This document shows positions 63,390 to 64,000 of a DNA stretch of 64,000 nucleotides, in pieces. The notes under the pieces are model-generated. The model saw only the letters and a list, made by a program, of their open reading frames with translations, did not search any database and was not told where the DNA came from. Source of the DNA: Volvariella volvacea V23 (Eukaryota > Basidiomycota > Agaricomycetes > Agaricales > Pluteaceae); NCBI GenBank assembly GCA_000349905.1, contig KB722738.1, forward strand, positions 1,235,551-1,299,550, given 5' to 3'. The position numbers and the translations under genes are program-made. Within the stretch, counting starts at the first letter, position 1; the number at the start of each line of letters is the position of its first letter.

Positions 63390-64000
63390 TCATGACGTTT
63401 CACGAACTAGCCCAACAACGACCGTGACACTAAACCAATGATCAACACGAACTGTTAAAGGAAGATAATTATGGACCTACTCATCGGGTTTCTTCAGATA
63501 CCAATGCATTAGTGAATAACACCACATTTCAGGCACAAATAACTCACCCCTCCTCGGAAGAACATTCCTTGCCTGGCTGCCTCACCTGATGACAAATAGG
63601 ACATTGACGTCCAATTTCGGTAGTGGTCATGATATATAACTTACGTTCAAACGGACTGACTCTCTTCTTACTCCTCATACACTGACGTGCATAGTCCACT
63701 AGTCTATCTGCCATAGCTTGGACTTGATAATTCTCTGGCCCTCCCGACCTAGCAACTAACTTGCAAATAGTGGCCATCTCTGACGGAAATACATTATCTG
63801 AAAATCCATCAGTCTGAGTTGGGAATTGCAGGACAAGGATCGGTGTGAACAAAAGTCGCATAGGGTATATTTGGAGCAGGGATTATCAGATACGTACACC
63901 CACATAACGGAGATACGCACATATGCAACTACCAAGTCTCCATCTCGGAGTTTGACCTCGTAGGTTTCCGCCTCACTCGGCGAATCCACGCAGGCTCGAG
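63390..64000 (-). CDS. PTC7: PP2C-type phosphatase, PTC7 family, 3' part
   Basis: This is the C-terminal part of a PP2C-like metal-dependent phosphatase; the 5' part lies beyond the window. Spliced exons read PSEAETYEVKLRDGDLVVAY, TDGFSDNVFPSEMATICKLV, MADRLVDYARQCMRSKKRVS, PFEREAARQGMFFRGG, KPDD and VTVVVGLVRETS. The DG of TDGFSDNVF and the final PDDVTV segment supply metal-binding acids. Together they match Ptc7/Azr1, a mitochondrial phosphatase acting on coenzyme Q biosynthesis in yeast. An 11-nt exon (63481-63491) encodes most of KPDD. The stop is at 63390-63392. Family assignment is strong; localisation is inferred since the N-terminus is missing. Confidence 0.88.

Overview
The window is nuclear DNA of a basidiomycete fungus, most likely a mushroom-forming agaricomycete. 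The evidence is dense genes on both strands, very many short GT-AG introns (about 45-60 nt), several exons of only 6-11 nt, and families typical of that group. No prokaryotic, viral or transposon genes were recognised. All exon joins are my own reading of splice sites checked against known family sequences; no alignment could be run.

Layout, left to right. 1-18646: Pumilio-type PUF protein (5' end cut off), SEC16, OST3/OST6, PI 4-kinase PIK1, two tandem GT15 mannosyltransferases, and TOM40. 18819-25832: a small FetA/STAR1-like ABC ATPase, an intron-containing tRNA, a CCCH/coiled-coil protein, a Nur1/Mug154 (DUF2418) membrane protein, and an unrecognised single-pass membrane coiled-coil protein. 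26431-35191: mitochondrial PheRS, GrpE/Mge1, C1-THF synthase, and a PNGase A-type protein. 36356-47828: a PMP3 protein with a long charged tail, a four-finger C2H2 factor, fructose-1,6-bisphosphatase, a charged nuclear-type protein, a cyclin-D1-binding-protein-like gene, and the i-AAA protease YME1. 47829-49656 is a gene-poor gap, followed by a small cysteine-rich ORF. 49983-64000: RAD3/XPD, a GH5-like secreted protein, an Mgr3-like TPR protein, an FAD monooxygenase, DPP3, and the 3' part of a PTC7-type phosphatase.

Most genes are housekeeping. Two themes recur. One is the secretory pathway: SEC16, OST3, PIK1, two GT15 enzymes, PNGase A-like and GH5-like proteins. The other is mitochondria: TOM40, PheRS, GrpE, possibly a dual-targeted C1-THF synthase, YME1, an Mgr3-like TPR protein and PTC7. 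There is no operon logic; neighbours often share a short divergent promoter or converge with short 3' gaps.

I did not find a new multi-gene system. The points most worth checking are: a GH5-like protein that seems to have lost both catalytic glutamates and carries a basic proline-rich insertion; 6-nt microexons at the same position in both GT15 paralogs, with more microexons in DPP3 and PTC7; an orphan ABC ATPase with a GC-AG intron; a CCCH/RD-repeat/coiled-coil protein; and a possible alternative-start mitochondrial form of C1-THF synthase.
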